A stretch of DNA of 22,299 bases, taken from Chthonomonas sp. UBA6659 (lineage in GTDB: Bacteria; Armatimonadota; Fimbriimonadia; Fimbriimonadales; Fimbriimonadaceae). Shown here piece by piece: positions 1 through 7,746 of the stretch. The stretch covers positions 141,825 to 164,123 of the forward strand of contig DKKT01000076.1 in assembly GCA_002455425.1 (NCBI GenBank). The letters are read 5' to 3'. A program made the position numbers and the translations under genes. The notes beneath the pieces were generated by a model that worked only from the letters and a program-made list of their open reading frames with translations, ran no database searches and was not told the DNA's origin. Within the stretch, counting starts at the first letter, position 1; each line of letters opens with the position of its first letter.

Positions 1-95
1 CCGGGTCGGTCCCTGCCTATTTCGTCAATTCCGCTGAAGGGCCGTCGTGTGGGTCATGTCCACAAGGCGCTCGGGGGCGTCAAGATAGGATCATG

Positions 96-1208
96 ATGAT
101 GATGTTGAGCGTGGCTCTCGTCGCCGCCCATCTCGATCATGCTCCCGTGGGATGTGCTTGCTCCGCGTTTCTCCCCGCTTACGACCCGTCGAACGCGGCG
201 GTCGCCTCATTGCAGGACGCCCCCAATAGCATGGCTCGCGATGCGAATCCCCTCGAGGAGCACCTGTCCAATGTGCGTCAGATGACGTTCGGGGGGCAGA
301 ATGCCGAGGCCTATTGGGACGTGACCGGGGAGTGGATCACGTACCAGGCGCGGCTCCCGGGCTACCCCGACGAGCAGATCTTCACGATGCGCGCCGACGG
401 TTCGGAGAAGAAACTCGTGAGCACCGGGCTCGGACGCTGCACGTGTAGCTACTTCGACCCCAACGGCGAGTTCATCTATTTCAGCTCGACCCATGAGCGG
501 AACGAGGGTCCCCAAGCCAAGGTCGACATGTCGAAGGGCTATGTCTGGATGGTCAATCCTCAGTTCGGGCTTTACCGTGCGAGGCGAGACGGCACCGACA
601 TCCAGCCGGTCATTGTGCGACGCGGATATGTTGCTGAGACGACGATCAGTCCCGACCGATCCTACATGGTCTTCACCGGCAGCTTCGATGGCGACCTCGA
701 CATCTACCGCGCGAACCTCGATGGCACCGGAATCACCCGTCTGACCGACGCCTATGGCTACGACGGCGGTCCGTTCGTCAGCTGGGACGGCAAGAAGATC
801 GTCTACAGGCGCGCGACGATCGCGAACGATCAGGAACGGTCGGACTATAAGGCACTTCTCAAACAGAATCTGATTCGACCCGGCAAGCTCGAGGTCTGGA
901 TCATGGACGCCGACGGCAAAAACAAGCGCCAAGTCACGAACCTGGGCGTCGCGTCGTTCGCGCCGTTTTTGTTGCCGGACGGCAAGCGGATCATCTTCAG
1001 CTCAAACTACAGCGACCCGAAGGGTCGGGAGTTTGACCTGTACACGATCCGTACCGACGGCACTGGGCTGAAGCGCATCACCGCCACGCCTGACTTCGAC
1101 GGCTTCCCGATGATCACCCGCGATGGCAAGAAGCTCGTTTGGGCCTCCAACCGATTCGGCAAAGAGCGAGGCGAAACGAACATCTTCGTCGCCGACTGGA
1201 AGGACTAG
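96..1208 (+). CDS. Secreted TolB-like / PD40 beta-propeller protein
   Basis: The protein is about 370 residues and begins with a short hydrophobic stretch that looks like a signal peptide (LSVALVAA), so it is probably exported. The body consists of PD40/TolB-type blades. The clearest are in the second half: SWDGKKIVYRR, LLPDGKRIIFSSNY and TRDGKKLVWASNRFG, alternating with MDADGKNKRQVT- and IRTDGTGLKRIT-type strands. This family folds as a beta-propeller that usually binds a partner protein or ligand; no catalytic residues are visible. There are four consecutive ATG codons at 93-104. The AGGA at 87-90 is best spaced for the ATG at 96 or 99, and I take 96. The stop codon overlaps the stop of the convergent rhamnosidase gene. 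The substrate or partner is unknown, and the rhamnosidase neighbour only hints at glycan-related work. Confidence 0.85.
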   Translation: MMMLSVALVAAHLDHAPVGCACSAFLPAYDPSNAAVASLQDAPNSMARDANPLEEHLSNVRQMTFGGQNAEAYWDVTGEWITYQARLPGYPDEQIFTMRADGSEKKLVSTGLGRCTCSYFDPNGEFIYFSSTHERNEGPQAKVDMSKGYVWMVNPQFGLYRARRDGTDIQPVIVRRGYVAETTISPDRSYMVFTGSFDGDLDIYRANLDGTGITRLTDAYGYDGGPFVSWDGKKIVYRRATIANDQERSDYKALLKQNLIRPGKLEVWIMDADGKNKRQVTNLGVASFAPFLLPDGKRIIFSSNYSDPKGREFDLYTIRTDGTGLKRITATPDFDGFPMITRDGKKLVWASNRFGKERGETNIFVADWKD

Positions 1209-4200
1209 CGCAACTGGGTGACGACAAACTCGTAGGTTCCGGGGGCGGCGACGAAGGTCACGCCCCCGGCCTCTTTCCGGAGTGCCCGGATGCCCCCACC
1301 CGCCTTCAACGGCTTGCCGCCGACCTGGCAGTCGCGTACCGCATCGGCCGGGAGCGTGATGGTCGCCTCCGTGTTCGGGGGAACCGTCGTATGGCAGACC
1401 CAGCGGTCGTCGGACAGCTTCCATGAGACCGTGATCTTGCCTCGTAGCGAGTGGTAGCTTCCCTTCGCCCACGTGAGCCCGCCGCCCGGACGGGGTCGAA
1501 TGCGGAAGGTCCGAAAACCGTCGTTGCCGAGCGGTTGGATGCCGAGCACCGTGCCGACCAACCATTCGGTGATGGCCCCGAACGCCCAGTGGTTGAAGGA
1601 ATTCATGCCCGCGTCTTGGAACCCGCGCCCCTTGACGTAGCCGTCCCACCGCTCCCAGATCGTCGTCGCATCGTTCGCGATGCTGTAGCCCCAGCCCGGA
1701 AAGTCCGTGCTCAGCGCGAGTTTGTAGGCCAGGGCCGTCTGCCCCAGATCGTCCAATGTGAGGAGGAGGCAGCGTGTGCTGTGGAAACCGGTGGTCAGCC
1801 GTCCCTGATACCGGTCGATCGCAGCCAGCAGATGCTTCTCGACCTGGGCCGCCTGCGACGGGTCGAAGAGCCCGAAGACCCATCCGAGCGCGTACCCGGC
1901 CTGGGTGTCTCCGCGCATCTTCCCGTCCGAATCGAGGTACTCCTTGCGGAACGCGCTCCGGATCTTGGCTGCGCGCTCGGCGTAGGCGATGGCTTCCGCC
2001 TTCTTGCCGAGGACCTTCGCCATGTCCGCGACGATTTGGGTCGAGCGATAGAGGAACATGGTCGCGAAGACCTCGTTGGGTACCGTCGCACCCACCTTCG
2101 GCCCGGTGCCAAGGAAGGTATCGGCATTCAGCCAATCGTTGTAGTCGTTGTGCCGATCCTTCTGCCACAGGAGATTCGGGTTCTTGGACACGATCCAGTC
2201 CACCCATCGTTTGGCGGCACCGTACTGGTCTGCGATCTGAGCCCGATCGGCATAGAACTGGTACGACGCCCACGGCACGAAGACCCCGGCGTCTCCCCAC
2301 CCCGGTACGCCCGTGAAGTGGCGATTGCGGCCGTAAGGATGGGGCGCGAAATCGGGGAAGCGGCCATCGTCGGCTTGGGCGTCGCGGACGTCGGCAAACC
2401 ATTTGGTGTAGAACGCCTCGACGTCCATGTTGAGGCAAGCGCTGGGGGCGAAGACGAGGATGTCGCCCATCCATCCGAGGCGCTCATCGCGTTGGGGGCA
2501 GTCGGTCGGGGTGCTCATCAAGTTCGCCCGCTGCGTCCACAGGACGTTCCACCAGATCTTGTTCAGGAGCGAACTCGACGTCTCGAACGACCCGACCTCG
2601 GGCGAATCGGAGCAGAAGACGACGCCGACGACATCATCCGGCTGGAGCGGCTGCCGCAGACCTTCGATTTGGACGTAGCGAAAGCCATGGTAGGTGAAGA
2701 ACGGCTTGAATCGTTCCAGCGGGTCACCCTTCGCAACGTAGGTGTCACGCTGGGGCGCCCCTCGGAGATTGGCGGTGTAGACCGTCCCATCCTCGTTCCG
2801 CATCTCTGCATGGACGAGAGAGATCGTGTCGCGCCGCTGCGCCCCTCTGACGACGAGGTGGACGACGCCGACCATGTTCTGACCGAAATCGACCACCTGT
2901 ACGCCAGGCCGGGGTGAGGTGATCTCGATCGGCTTGAGGCGATCGACGACCCGGATCGGCTCGTTGGGTTGGTCGACGAGCTTCGGTTTTGCATCCGGGA
3001 CCGGGGGTTTCCCGGCGGGCGCGGTCGTCGGGACGCTCCACGAACGATCATCGAATCCGGGCATGAGCCAGCCCGGGGTCTCGAGCGTCGCGTCATAGTA
3101 CTCCCCGTCGTAAAGGTCGCCGGCACGGATCGGGCCGTCCTTGCTCGTGCGCCATTGCTTGCCGGTACCGATTGTCTCGACCGTACCGTCCGCGTAGGTC
3201 AACCTGAGCTGGGCGAGAAAGTGCGTGGTTCGCCCGTAGACACCGCGCGGGCGCTTCAACGGGTCGAGTGCCTGGGACATGCCCAGCCTGCCCGCGTACC
3301 ACCCATCACCGATCCAGGCCGCCATCGCGTTCGGGCCCTTCACCAAAAGGTCGGTGACGTCGTGGGTTTGCGTTTGGACGCGAACCTGGTAGTCGGTCCA
3401 CTCGGGCGGCAGAATGTCTTCCCCGACCGGTTTACCGTTGATCCACGCGCGATACGCCCCAAGGGCGGTCAGGGTCAGGATCGCGCGCTTCGGTTTCGCC
3501 TTCAGCGAGAACTCCGAGCGAGCTTGCGTCGCCGGCAGCGCCTCGATCCCTGAGGCGCCGTGGGACACCCGGTCGCCATCCGTGAGAAAACGGGGCGACC
3601 AATCCGCCGTCTCGACCGCGTCTTTGGACCACGCTCTCGAACCTTGCGAGATCGGCTTGCCGCCTCGATGGACTTCGAATTCGGCCAGCGCGATCCCGAA
3701 GAACCCTGGATTGCGTTCGGCGAGCCGGGTGGCTCGGAGTCGGACGTAACGTGCTTTGCCTTTCGCGGGCAGCGTCACGGGATTGGCTCCTGGGTTCGGG
3801 AACGGTCCTTGGGTCGCCCACAGTACGACCGCATCACTGAAGTCTTCTTGCTCCGCCCCGAGGATCTGGAACTCCACCGGGAAAAGAAAGCCAGGCGTCG
3901 CCGGTTGCCAATCGTAGGGCTGGGCGGGGAAGAGGACAACATGGTCGAGGGTCTGTGAGGAGCCGAGATCGATGGCGACCCACTTCTCGACTCCGGCGGA
4001 CTGCTCCATCTCGGAGTGGTAGCCGTTGCGCGAGGCCGTCATCGGGGGCACGGGACTTGGGTCCCCGATCCACTCGGCCACCCAGTCCTTGGCGAATGTC
4101 GGGCCGGTACCGAAGTGGGCGGGCTTGCTCCATGGCGAGGGATTGCCCTCGGCATCGAAAGTCCGCACAACCCAGTACGCATCGGTGTAGGAGGGAAGCT

Positions 4201-4474
4201 TGGCTCCGCGGAAGGGCACGTGGGCGGTCTCACTCGACCGGACTCTTCCGGAATCCCAAAGGTCTCCCTCGCCCTTCGCCAGCTTTTTGGGATCGCCCGC
4301 GACGAGAATCCGGTACGCCGATTGTTTCGCACCGGGACGGGGGTCTTGAACTTCCCAGCTGAATCGCGGCGTTCGGTCGAGGCCGAGCGGCTCTTCAAGC
4401 GCGCAGCAACGGAGACGAGAAGGAGCGAGTGGGGCTGATAGCGACATCAAAATACCGACGACCATTGAGAACAT
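1205..4474 (-). CDS. Alpha-L-rhamnosidase, glycoside hydrolase family 78, with inserted discoidin-like domain
   Basis: A 1089-aa enzyme predicted to remove terminal alpha-L-rhamnose from plant or microbial polysaccharides and glycosides. Domain order by eye: a weak hydrophobic N-terminus, an Ig/Fn3-like domain (about residues 20-125), a discoidin/F5-8C-like carbohydrate-binding insertion (about 150-270; WVAIDLGSSQTLDHV, YVRLRATRLAE), the Bac_rhamnosid N domain, the (alpha/alpha)6 catalytic barrel, and a C-terminal beta-sandwich. The GH78 signature DCPQRDERLGWMGD lies at residues 658-671, with Glu664 the likely general acid. A second conserved motif, ATTIWERWDGY, contains Glu941, the likely base. 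An ATG at 4537 would extend the ORF into the HIT gene, so I chose 4474, which is followed by a hydrophobic stretch; no strong ribosome-binding site is seen, and 4465 or 4447 are alternatives. It starts 47 bp downstream of the HIT gene on the same strand. Export is likely but the signal peptide is not clean. Confidence 0.93.
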   Translation of the reverse strand: MFSMVVGILMSLSAPLAPSRLRCCALEEPLGLDRTPRFSWEVQDPRPGAKQSAYRILVAGDPKKLAKGEGDLWDSGRVRSSETAHVPFRGAKLPSYTDAYWVVRTFDAEGNPSPWSKPAHFGTGPTFAKDWVAEWIGDPSPVPPMTASRNGYHSEMEQSAGVEKWVAIDLGSSQTLDHVVLFPAQPYDWQPATPGFLFPVEFQILGAEQEDFSDAVVLWATQGPFPNPGANPVTLPAKGKARYVRLRATRLAERNPGFFGIALAEFEVHRGGKPISQGSRAWSKDAVETADWSPRFLTDGDRVSHGASGIEALPATQARSEFSLKAKPKRAILTLTALGAYRAWINGKPVGEDILPPEWTDYQVRVQTQTHDVTDLLVKGPNAMAAWIGDGWYAGRLGMSQALDPLKRPRGVYGRTTHFLAQLRLTYADGTVETIGTGKQWRTSKDGPIRAGDLYDGEYYDATLETPGWLMPGFDDRSWSVPTTAPAGKPPVPDAKPKLVDQPNEPIRVVDRLKPIEITSPRPGVQVVDFGQNMVGVVHLVVRGAQRRDTISLVHAEMRNEDGTVYTANLRGAPQRDTYVAKGDPLERFKPFFTYHGFRYVQIEGLRQPLQPDDVVGVVFCSDSPEVGSFETSSSLLNKIWWNVLWTQRANLMSTPTDCPQRDERLGWMGDILVFAPSACLNMDVEAFYTKWFADVRDAQADDGRFPDFAPHPYGRNRHFTGVPGWGDAGVFVPWASYQFYADRAQIADQYGAAKRWVDWIVSKNPNLLWQKDRHNDYNDWLNADTFLGTGPKVGATVPNEVFATMFLYRSTQIVADMAKVLGKKAEAIAYAERAAKIRSAFRKEYLDSDGKMRGDTQAGYALGWVFGLFDPSQAAQVEKHLLAAIDRYQGRLTTGFHSTRCLLLTLDDLGQTALAYKLALSTDFPGWGYSIANDATTIWERWDGYVKGRGFQDAGMNSFNHWAFGAITEWLVGTVLGIQPLGNDGFRTFRIRPRPGGGLTWAKGSYHSLRGKITVSWKLSDDRWVCHTTVPPNTEATITLPADAVRDCQVGGKPLKAGGGIRALRKEAGGVTFVAAPGTYEFVVTQLR
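1240..1270 (+). terminator. Candidate terminator hairpin inside the 3' end of the rhamnosidase gene
   Basis: A perfect 9-bp stem (CCGGGGGCG / CGCCCCCGG) with a 13-nt loop begins about 30 bp after the stop of the PD40 gene and is followed by CCTCTTT. It could end the plus-strand transcript although it lies within the convergent coding sequence. There is no true T-tract, and GC-rich codons for Gly-Val and Ala-Pro could produce it by chance. Confidence 0.28.
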
Positions 4475-4521
4475 GGATAGCTGTCGGTTCGACAGGGGAA
4501 GGTCCGATACCTGCCCGGTCG

Positions 4522-4854
4522 CTATCCCGGCGGCCACTCGAGCGCACGCCCGCCGAGGAGGTGGGCATGGAGGTGATCGATCGTCTGGCCGCCGTCCGCA
4601 CCCTGGTTGATTACCAGGCGGTAGCCGTTGGTGAGACCGAGCTGTTCGGCAATGACCTTGGCCGCATTGAGGAGGTGCCGATGGTCGCCCTCTTCGGGCA
4701 GTGACGCGAGGCCTGCGATTTCGGTCCTCGGCACGATCAGCACATGGACCGGTGCCTGGGGCTGGATGTCCCGAAATGCGACCACATGCTCATCCTCGTA
4801 GACGATGTCGGCCGGGATCTCTCGATCGATGATACGGGTGAAGAGGGTTGGCAT
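4522..4854 (-). CDS. HIT-family (histidine triad, HINT-like) nucleotide-binding hydrolase
   Basis: A 110-aa cytoplasmic protein of the usual Hint length. It opens with the family wording TLFTRIIDREIPADIVYED and FRDIQPQAPVHVLIVP. The histidine triad is HLHAHLL at residues 94-100, with His96 as the expected nucleophile, followed by the typical GGR. Hint proteins hydrolyse adenosine phosphoramidates and related nucleotide conjugates; the physiological substrate in bacteria is poorly defined. A longer reading (to 5019) adds 55 residues with no family resemblance, so I start at the ATG preceded by TGAGGATCGAG. It reads in the same direction as the rhamnosidase (47-bp gap) and may share its transcript, though no functional link is obvious. 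Confidence 0.95.
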   Translation of the reverse strand: MPTLFTRIIDREIPADIVYEDEHVVAFRDIQPQAPVHVLIVPRTEIAGLASLPEEGDHRHLLNAAKVIAEQLGLTNGYRLVINQGADGGQTIDHLHAHLLGGRALEWPPG

Positions 4855-5325
4855 CTCGATCCTCAGGATAACCGATGCCAACGGAGTGCGGGGACCCTCG
4901 ATAGGAGGAATCCCCGCGATTGCGCCTGTTGGACGCGAAGCCCGACCACTTCGGGCCGTTGTCCGGCCGATGTGGCCGGGCTTGTGTTGTCGGTTGCCCG
5001 ACATAACGATAGTCGTCATTTGGGACGGAAATGTTCGCCCGCAATGGGACCGGTTTCCTCATGAGGACGGGTTGGAGAGGACGGCAAGCTGGGAACGGAG
5101 CGCGCGGCCAAGTCAAGCGTTGGGAAAGGGCTGCATGGGTCCGGGGCAAAGCTGCTGAACGAAAAGTGCGAAGCCGGATACCGTGTGCTCCGAGTTGCCG
5201 GACACTTCATGCAACCTCGGTGATTCCAGCAAAGATAACAGGGTCCCAGGCAGGAATGCGGCCTATACTGACTCACCCGGCCGACTTGATCCGGCCCAGA
5301 TTCGATGTTTGTTTCAGGAGTTGAT
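4855..5325. other. Non-coding gap between divergent genes, with several short inverted repeats
   Basis: This 471-bp region separates the HIT gene from the dockerin-tailed propeller gene and must hold both promoters. The small ORFs crossing it are Arg/Pro/Ser-rich with no family resemblance, and I reject them. Visible structure: GCGGGGA/TCCCCGC arms (4888-4894 and 4911-4917), GCCCGA/TCGGGC (4940-4945 and 4951-4956), CCGGCC/GGCCGG (4963-4968 and 4974-4979), a 10-bp palindrome CCTCATGAGG (5057-5066), and GGCCG/CGGCC (5279-5283 and 5292-5296). A TATACT hexamer at 5264-5269 could be a -10 element for the plus-strand gene, but no good -35 is seen. I found no recognisable RNA gene. Confidence 0.5.
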
Positions 5326-7638
5326 ATGCGTTCTTTTTTGAAGCTCGGGTGTGTTCTTGCTGCCGCGTTCGCGGTTGCCGGCGCGCAGGCCGATTACCTT
5401 CTCGTCTCGCCCGGCGAAGGCGTTTACCGTATGACGGGGGCGGGACAGTGCTCTCGTCTCGCTCTTGGAAGTGCGATCGATACCAATGCTCTCGCGGTCA
5501 GCGACTATGGCCCCATCTACGTCATCGACTTTCCTGACCTACTTGAGCTTGATCCCGAGACGGGTGCCACGTTCGCTTCGGTGCCGCTGCCACCACAAAC
5601 CAACCCTTTGGGCATGACGTGGGTGTCCGGCTGGTTGTACGCGATCCTAAGCGGGACTCCCGATCGGCTGGTGACCATCGACCCGTTCACGGGTGCGGTA
5701 ACCAACATCGGTCCAACCGGATTCAGCGGCCTCCAGAGTCTTGGCTCGATCGGCTCGACGCTTTACGCCTGGGACCTTATTGCGGGACTCGTCACGATCA
5801 ACTCGGTCACCGGCGCTGCGACGGACGTCAACATACTTGAAGGTGGAGGGAACATTCAGGGCCTTGAATCCGATCCCGACGGACGGCTCATTGCGGTTGG
5901 GGGCGGCTCTTGGTACGAGGTCAACCCCGCCACGGGGATGCGGACCGTACTTCCCGGTTCCGTGCCGATGAACACGCGCGGCATTGTCCCGCTTCGACGA
6001 TTCGAGCGCATGATCGGGTACGGAACCGGCAATCGACACGAGACCGATTCCGGGGGCAACGTTTACGATCGAGGACCGGACGGCACCGCGGTCGGTGGTG
6101 CCGCCACGGGGCCGGACGGATGGCACTACATCACGGCGGGCAACTCGCTGTACCGCCGCAATCCCAACAGTCTGCTGACATTCTTGGTGGGGAACATCGG
6201 TTTCCCGGTGCGCGCCCTGGCGTTCCGAAACGGCGTGCTCTACGCCGCCCGAAACGACGCTGCCGCGCCCGACCGCATCTACACGCTCAACACGACGACG
6301 GCAGTTCCGACGCTTGTGGGATCCTCTGGCGAGCAGAACGTCGTTGGCTTGGCCACCCAACCGGGAACCAACCAGCTCTTTGCGTTCGAAACCACGCTCG
6401 GCCTCTGCACGATGAACGCGGTAACGGGCGACCTTACGGACGTGAGCGGCTTTGAAGGCGGCAGCGCTAATATCCAGTCCCTGGAGTTCTTCGAGAGCGG
6501 CATCCTCCGAGGGGCGGGTAACGGATTCTGGGGCGTCCACCCCACAACGGGAATGCTGACCCTCATCCCAAACGTCATCCCGACCGGGATGGGTGGTCTC
6601 TGTCTCCACCGAAAGACCGGGAGGATGTACGGGGTGAACTTCGTCGCTGGCGACCTTCTTGACGTCGACATGAGGACGGGTGCGGCGACGACCCTGGCTT
6701 CGGGCCTCTTTCCCAATGCGAACGCGATGACGACTGGGGAAGACGGCCATGTCTACGCCGCCACGGGTGGGACGATCTACCGCATCGATACGGCGACCAA
6801 CACCGCCACGTCGATCTTGGTGACGAGTCTCAGCATCCGCGGACTCGCGGCACTTGGCCAGGACCTCTACGCCGTCAACAATGCCGGGACAAATGATGAA
6901 CTGTATCGCATCAACCTCCGGCACGGGACGTCGACGCTGGTGGGTTCGATGGGAGGCAACTTCCAGTCTCTCGAAGTCTCGCCCTACGGGACGATGTACG
7001 CCTATGAACTGACCGATGGGCTCCACAAGGTGAATCCACTGACGGGCGCGGCGACGGACATCTCCGGGGTCGGTGCCGTTTCGACCCAATGCCTCGAGTT
7101 CGGCATGCTCGATCGACTCTACGGCGGCCAGACAGACCTGTATACGTACAACACGCCAACCGGCCTGAGTACGCTCATCGGCCCGACCGGCACCGATCTG
7201 CGCGGCTTGGCGTACACCTACCGCCGCGCGCCGTTCGAGGTCGGCCTTCTGGACTACCCGTTCGGCGATCCGGCCGATGTCTTGGTTGAGATTCAGGTGC
7301 GGCGCAGCAACACCCAAGAGGTCCTCGAAGTTCATTTCGTTCAGGCCGGTGTCGGTTCGAACTTCAACACGGAGCAGAACGGCCAAGTCACCATCTCTGC
7401 CAAGGGTGGGCACTGGCTGCGCAAGACGCGCAACTTCGACATCACCGCCGGACCCATCTCGATGAACTTGATCAACGGCGATCTCGATCAGAACAACGTC
7501 ATCGATTCAGACGACTTCGACATCGTCGTCGCGAACTTCGGAGGCGGACCCACCGGGGATCTGGATGGGAACGCCATCGTCGATTCCGACGACTTCGACA
7601 TCATCGTCAAGAACTTCGGTGAAGTCGGAGACGACTGA
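5326..7638 (+). CDS. Secreted three-repeat beta-propeller protein with dockerin-like C-terminal tail
   Basis: A 770-aa protein with a clear signal peptide (MRSFLKLGCVLAAAFAVAGAQA). The start is set by CAGGAG at 5315-5320, five bases before the ATG; the upstream ATG at 5305 lacks this. Residues about 100-640 contain three homologous segments starting near residues 102, 303 and 512. Each has an LYA.. strand, a DRLVTIDPFTGAVTNIG-like strand, an LQSL/IQSL element and a VTGAATD-like turn, which suggests stacked propeller blades. After a beta-rich linker domain (about 640-715), the C-terminus has two EF-hand-like segments, GDLDQNNVIDSDDFD and GDLDGNAIVDSDDFD (from residue 717), as in dockerin type I repeats. 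No cohesin is present here. Function is unknown: probably an extracellular binding or surface protein whose tail may serve calcium-dependent folding, anchoring or sorting. Confidence 0.9.
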   Translation: MRSFLKLGCVLAAAFAVAGAQADYLLVSPGEGVYRMTGAGQCSRLALGSAIDTNALAVSDYGPIYVIDFPDLLELDPETGATFASVPLPPQTNPLGMTWVSGWLYAILSGTPDRLVTIDPFTGAVTNIGPTGFSGLQSLGSIGSTLYAWDLIAGLVTINSVTGAATDVNILEGGGNIQGLESDPDGRLIAVGGGSWYEVNPATGMRTVLPGSVPMNTRGIVPLRRFERMIGYGTGNRHETDSGGNVYDRGPDGTAVGGAATGPDGWHYITAGNSLYRRNPNSLLTFLVGNIGFPVRALAFRNGVLYAARNDAAAPDRIYTLNTTTAVPTLVGSSGEQNVVGLATQPGTNQLFAFETTLGLCTMNAVTGDLTDVSGFEGGSANIQSLEFFESGILRGAGNGFWGVHPTTGMLTLIPNVIPTGMGGLCLHRKTGRMYGVNFVAGDLLDVDMRTGAATTLASGLFPNANAMTTGEDGHVYAATGGTIYRIDTATNTATSILVTSLSIRGLAALGQDLYAVNNAGTNDELYRINLRHGTSTLVGSMGGNFQSLEVSPYGTMYAYELTDGLHKVNPLTGAATDISGVGAVSTQCLEFGMLDRLYGGQTDLYTYNTPTGLSTLIGPTGTDLRGLAYTYRRAPFEVGLLDYPFGDPADVLVEIQVRRSNTQEVLEVHFVQAGVGSNFNTEQNGQVTISAKGGHWLRKTRNFDITAGPISMNLINGDLDQNNVIDSDDFDIVVANFGGGPTGDLDGNAIVDSDDFDIIVKNFGEVGDD

Positions 7639-7656
7639 GCGCAGTGACGGGCAATG

Positions 7657-7694
7657 GTGTGGGAGTGCGCGAGTATCCTCGCGCACTCCCACAC
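7657..7694. terminator. Strong 17-bp hairpin between convergent genes, likely bidirectional terminator
   Basis: A perfect 17-bp inverted repeat (GTGTGGGAGTGCGCGAG and its complement) is separated by the four-base loop TATC. It sits 18 bp after the stop of the propeller gene and 52 bp beyond the stop of polA, where a two-way terminator is expected. Neither side has a T-run, so it may act with Rho or as an mRNA 3'-end stabiliser rather than as a classical intrinsic terminator. Confidence 0.7.
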
Positions 7695-7746
7695 AGCCTG
7701 TCCCGCGGTGAGGTTGCACAATCGGCGAGTAGGTGCCCCGGGGATG

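Noticed and set aside
1451..2917. Long open frame on the plus strand opposite the rhamnosidase
   Set aside because: Antisense shadow of a high-GC gene: it lacks family resemblance, while the minus strand encodes a complete GH78 enzyme.
5031..5324. Small ORFs in the 4855-5325 gap, both strands
   Set aside because: Compositionally biased, with no homology by eye and no ribosome-binding site, ending in or crossing the promoter region of the next gene.
5000..5325. Possible RNase P RNA, SRP RNA or riboswitch in the long gap
   Set aside because: None of the conserved core sequences of these RNAs could be found on either strand.
5647..7413. 588-residue open frame on the minus strand opposite the propeller gene
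   Set aside because: Arg/Val/Asp-rich shadow; the plus strand has signal peptide, repeats, ribosome-binding site and EF-hand tail.
7277..7638. Evidence for a cellulosome
   Set aside because: Only a dockerin-like tail is present; no cohesin, scaffoldin or other dockerin-bearing enzyme is visible in the window.
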